Assembly: GCA_900554535.1 (NCBI GenBank)
Contig: USIA01000075.1
Coordinates: forward strand, 1-8,570
Direction of reading: 5' to 3'
DNA: 8,570 nt
Source: an uncultured Oscillospiraceae bacterium
Lineage (GTDB): Bacteria; Bacillota; Clostridia; Oscillospirales; Acutalibacteraceae
Of this stretch, positions 6,466-8,570 are shown one piece after another; within the stretch, counting starts at the first letter, position 1; each line of letters begins with the position of its first letter. A program made the position numbers and the translations under genes. The notes beneath the pieces are model-generated. The model made no database searches. It worked only from the letters and a program-made list of their open reading frames with translations, and was not told the DNA's origin.

Positions 6466-6474
6466 CCTCCTTTT
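6466..6474 (-). promoter_or_regulatory. Ribosome binding site fixing the nucleotidase start
   Basis: On the minus strand this reads AAAAGGAGG, 5 bases before ATG 6460. It places the start directly at the basic n-region of the signal peptide and rules out the 46-codon upstream extension. Confidence 0.85.
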
Positions 6475-6580
6475 GCACTTCCTTCTGTGCCTTGTGGCCA
6501 ATGCCGGATTCCCTTATGGACGCACGAAGCCCCTTGCCGCTTGCTGTTACGGGCCAATCAACATGGATATCCGGCTGCGG

Positions 6581-6609
6581 AAAAGCCTGCCGCCTCACAA
6601 GCGACAGGC
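6581..6609 (-). terminator. Intrinsic terminator after the cupin gene
   Basis: On the minus strand GCCTGTCGC (6609-6601) pairs with GCGGCAGGC (6593-6585) as a 9-bp stem with one G-U pair and a 7-base loop, followed by TTTT. It lies 13 bases after the cupin stop and 120 bases before the nucleotidase start. It probably separates the two units, although the short U-run leaves room for readthrough. Confidence 0.7.
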
Positions 6610-6622
6610 CCGAAAACCACGA

Positions 6623-6961
6623 TCAATCAAAAATAATCAGCGCCATGAACACCAGCGGCTGGTCGCCGACAGGCTCCATGGCATGGCCGCAGCCATTGGG
6701 CGTATAGGTAACGTCGCCGGCTGCTACGGGGCGCTGGGTGCCATTATCGTTATACATGCCTTTGCCGGAAAGGATATAGTACGTCTCACTTTCGTTATGG
6801 TGCTCATGGTAGCCCAAAGAGCAACCCGGCTCAATAGTAACCTGCGCGTAAAGGCCGCACTTTCCATTGAGCTCCTTTTCGCCAAGAATGTGTTTGATGA
6901 TGACATGTCCTTTGCCGCCGCACATATTTTCGACGCGCTCGGTCTTCAACTTGTCTGCCAT
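6623..6961 (-). CDS. Small single-domain cupin protein
   Basis: A 112-residue cytosolic protein made of one cupin beta-barrel. Cupin motif 1 is GYHEHHNESETYYILSGKG (50-68), with candidate metal ligands H52, H54 or H55 and E59. Motif 2 is AGDVTYTPNGCGHAME (81-96), with H93. All four usual ligand positions are occupied, so a metal site is likely. Similar stand-alone Cupin_2 proteins include sugar isomerases, dioxygenases and ligand sensors, and the activity cannot be chosen from sequence. The start at 6961 follows AAAAAGGAG by a 7-base spacer; an ATG at 6991 would add ten residues. The gene has its own candidate promoter (7019-7047) and a terminator (6581-6609), so it appears monocistronic. Confidence 0.9.
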   Translation of the reverse strand: MADKLKTERVENMCGGKGHVIIKHILGEKELNGKCGLYAQVTIEPGCSLGYHEHHNESETYYILSGKGMYNDNGTQRPVAAGDVTYTPNGCGHAMEPVGDQPLVFMALIIFD

Positions 6962-7018
6962 ATGATTTGTCTCCTTTTTCCAAAATTCCAATCCAAATGC
7001 TTTCGTGGATCTGCCTTT

Positions 7019-7047
7019 AGTGTAATTTATTTTTTCATGCTTTGCAA
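7019..7047 (-). promoter_or_regulatory. Candidate cupin promoter
   Basis: On the minus strand TTGCAA (7047-7042), a 17-base AT-rich spacer, and TACACT (7024-7019). Each hexamer matches consensus at four of six positions. It lies about 58 bases before the cupin start, a sensible distance. Confidence 0.5.
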
Positions 7048-7227
7048 CCGTTTTACGTTAAAATTGCATTTTTCAAGCAGTGCTTTTGTTCTGTGTGCAT
7101 GCCGCCGTGCCTTTCGCCAATGCAGCAAAGCAGCTTCTTTCTGGAACACATCATGGACAAGAAGCCATCATGTGGAAAGCGGCTCATGTTTGTTCCCAGC
7201 ATATGGCTACCCAAGCCGAAGGTTTTA
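7048..7227. other. Divergent spacer between the cupin and P-type ATPase genes
   Basis: No credible gene; short ORFs on both strands lack ribosome sites and family features. It contains an imperfect inverted repeat, CACATCATGG (7147-7156) against CCATCATGTG (7165-7174), with one mismatch and an 8-base gap. There is no U-run, so it is not a terminator. A regulator site or chance symmetry are both possible. Confidence 0.4.
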
Positions 7228-7250
7228 TGATATAATAAAATATATATTTT
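7228..7250 (+). promoter_or_regulatory. Extended -10 promoter followed by a 14-bp palindrome
   Basis: TGATATAAT (7228-7236) is an extended -10 with a perfect TATAAT; no good -35 lies 17 bases upstream. Immediately after it, 7237-7250 reads AAAATATATATTTT, a perfect palindrome over the likely transcription start, where a repressor could bind. Its pure A/T composition makes chance possible. It would drive the P-type ATPase with a leader of about 130 bases. Confidence 0.5.
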
Positions 7251-7363
7251 CAGAAATAAAACCGCGCGTATTAAAACGCAGTTCATGAATATGGATTATA
7301 TTGTGAATTTGTCTGAATTCCAGACGCTGCAATTTAAAGCATGACGTCCAAAAGAACGCCAAA
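7251..7363 (+). other. Leader of the P-type ATPase gene
   Basis: Untranslated stretch with a small hairpin, GTCTG (7311-7315) against CAGAC (7321-7325), and no recognisable riboswitch. An out-of-frame ATG at 7341 opens a 28-codon ORF that overlaps the ATPase start; it has no ribosome site and is probably accidental. Confidence 0.35.
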
Positions 7364-7378
7364 GGAGGAAGCCGTTTG
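7361..7378 (+). promoter_or_regulatory. Ribosome binding site and TTG start of the ATPase
   Basis: AAAGGAGG (7361-7368) lies 7 bases before TTG at 7376. No in-frame ATG or GTG in the leader has a comparable site, so TTG is the preferred start. A strong site paired with a weak start codon suggests moderated translation. Confidence 0.75.
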
Positions 7379-8570
7379 GACTGGAAACAGAATCACCCGT
7401 TTCATACAGACTTCAAAATCGGGCTGACCGCCCAAGAGGTGCGCCAGCGTCAGGAAAAGGGCCTGTGCAATACGACGCAAGAGAAAATTACAAAAAGCAC
7501 CGGCCAAATTCTGAAAGAAAATATCTGCACGCTATTTAATCTGTTCAACGTCCTGATTGCCATTGCGCTCGCCCTCGTGGGCGCCTGGACCAACATGGTG
7601 TTTATCCTCGTCATTGCGTTAAACACCTGCATTGGCATTGTGCAGGAGTTGCACGCCAAGCGGCTGGTGGAGAAGCTCTCGCTGCTCTCTGTCCCCACGG
7701 CAAACGTGGTGCGGGACGGGAAACAGCAGGCGCTGCCCGTCGATGAGCTCGTGCTGGACGATTTGCTGGTACTGGAAGCGGGCAGCCAGATCTGTGCGGA
7801 CGCCGTGCTGCTGGACGGGGAAATCGAGGCAAACGAATCGCTGCTGACAGGCGAATCCGACCCCATCAACAAACAGCCGGGCGACCACGTACTCTCAGGC
7901 AGCTTTGTGGTCAGCGGCAAATGCCGCGCGCAGATTGAGCATGTCGGTGCGGACAACTATGCCACCCACCTGTCGCAGGAGGTCAAAAAGCTCCGTCAGG
8001 TCAATTCCGAGCTTTTGCGCTCCATGAAAAGGGTGACTCGTTTCACCGGATTTCTGATTGTGCCGCTGGGCATTCTGCTGTTCCTGGAGGCATTTTTCCT
8101 GCGCAGCGGCGCACTGAACACTTCTGTCGTCTCCACAGCGGCCGGCCTGCTGGGCATGCTGCCAAAAGGCTTGGTGCTGCTGATCAGCATCAGCCTCGCC
8201 GTGGGCGTCGGGCGGCTGGCCAAGCAAAAAATTCTGGTGCAGGACCCCTATTCGCTGGAGATGCTCGCGCATGTGGACACGCTCTGCCTGGACAAAACCG
8301 GCACCATCACTGAGGGAAACATGCTGGTGGAATCCGTTGTGCCGCTCGGCGCTGAGCCGCCCGTTCCATTTTCAGAACTGATGGGCTCGTTTTTGCGCAA
8401 TTCCGACGACAACAACGCAACCTTCCAGGCCCTGGCGGGTTATTTTACCGGCAATGGCGATTTTACGCCAGTCAAAAAAGTGCCGTTTTCCTCGCAGCGC
8501 AAATGGAGCGCCATGACCTTTGACAAGCTGGGCACTCTGGTGCTCGGCGCGCCGGAGCGCCTGACCAGCC
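7376..8570 (+). CDS. Cation-translocating P-type ATPase (partial, CtpE-like group)
   Basis: 398 residues of an integral membrane cation pump, cut by the right edge. In order: an N-terminal cytosolic part with VRQRQEKGLCN (22-32); two membrane helices (about 53-70 and 73-91); an actuator domain with LTGES (157-161); a helix pair (about 222-242 and 250-278) with LPKGL (262-266) in the fourth; the phosphorylation motif DKTGT (306-310, Asp306 phosphorylated); and the start of the nucleotide-binding domain with FSSQRKWSAM (371-380) and a LGAPE (390-394). There is no N-terminal metal-binding domain and no CPC motif, so it is not a copper-type pump. The layout resembles the CtpE-like group associated with Ca2+ uptake in mycobacteria; the ion here is unproven. 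One oddity is Lys264 where most relatives have Glu in the helix-4 motif. Confidence 0.93.
   Translation, partial: MDWKQNHPFHTDFKIGLTAQEVRQRQEKGLCNTTQEKITKSTGQILKENICTLFNLFNVLIAIALALVGAWTNMVFILVIALNTCIGIVQELHAKRLVEKLSLLSVPTANVVRDGKQQALPVDELVLDDLLVLEAGSQICADAVLLDGEIEANESLLTGESDPINKQPGDHVLSGSFVVSGKCRAQIEHVGADNYATHLSQEVKKLRQVNSELLRSMKRVTRFTGFLIVPLGILLFLEAFFLRSGALNTSVVSTAAGLLGMLPKGLVLLISISLAVGVGRLAKQKILVQDPYSLEMLAHVDTLCLDKTGTITEGNMLVESVVPLGAEPPVPFSELMGSFLRNSDDNNATFQALAGYFTGNGDFTPVKKVPFSSQRKWSAMTFDKLGTLVLGAPERLTS

Noticed and set aside
7042..7286. Short ORFs on both strands between the cupin and ATPase genes
   Set aside because: No ribosome sites, no family features, and they overlap each other and the promoter elements.
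1..8570. CRISPR array, insertion sequence, prophage or toxin-antitoxin pair
   Set aside because: No regularly spaced repeats, transposase or integrase motifs, terminal repeats with target duplications, or toxin-like gene pairs were seen.

Overview
The window looks like a chromosomal segment of a Gram-positive gut Clostridia bacterium, with an Oscillospiraceae/Ruminococcaceae-like flavour. This is inferred from the strong AGGAGG-type ribosome sites, the use of GTG and TTG starts, the moderate GC content, the small separate FeoA ahead of FeoB, and the mix of genes (GH27 alpha-galactosidase, BASS-family transporter, secreted 5'-nucleotidase). No taxonomic marker gene is present, so the assignment is tentative. 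I see no insertion sequence, phage gene, CRISPR array, rRNA or tRNA.

Layout. Positions 1-844 (minus) hold a ferrous-iron uptake operon: feoA, then the GTPase domain of feoB running off the left edge. A roughly 470-bp AT-rich divergent region follows. It carries a 9-bp inverted repeat, a near-consensus plus-strand promoter, and an intrinsic-terminator-like hairpin only a few bases after the predicted transcription start. A BASS-family (bile acid:sodium symporter type) membrane transporter follows on the plus strand (1311-2270). It converges on a two-gene minus-strand unit (2390-3750): a GH27 alpha-galactosidase and a 69-residue zinc-ribbon-like protein of unknown function. The start of the small gene overlaps the stop of the large one (ATGA). 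Next comes about 600 bp without a convincing gene (3751-4354), containing a clear plus-strand terminator and a perfect 16-bp hairpin. A secreted 5'-nucleotidase / cyclic-nucleotide phosphodiesterase (4355-6460, minus) follows. A terminator separates it from an upstream small cupin gene (6623-6961, minus). Another roughly 410-bp divergent region leads to a cation P-type ATPase (7376 to the right edge, plus), which starts at TTG and is truncated by the window.

How the genes fit together. The window is a string of small independent transcription units rather than one pathway: iron uptake, organic-anion transport, oligosaccharide hydrolysis, extracellular nucleotide/phosphate salvage, and cation transport. 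The best-supported coupling is the ATGA overlap between the alpha-galactosidase and the zinc-ribbon protein. I did not find a convincing new multi-gene system. The least explained parts are non-coding: the promoter-plus-terminator at 1074-1160, and the stretch ending in the terminator at 4139-4181.
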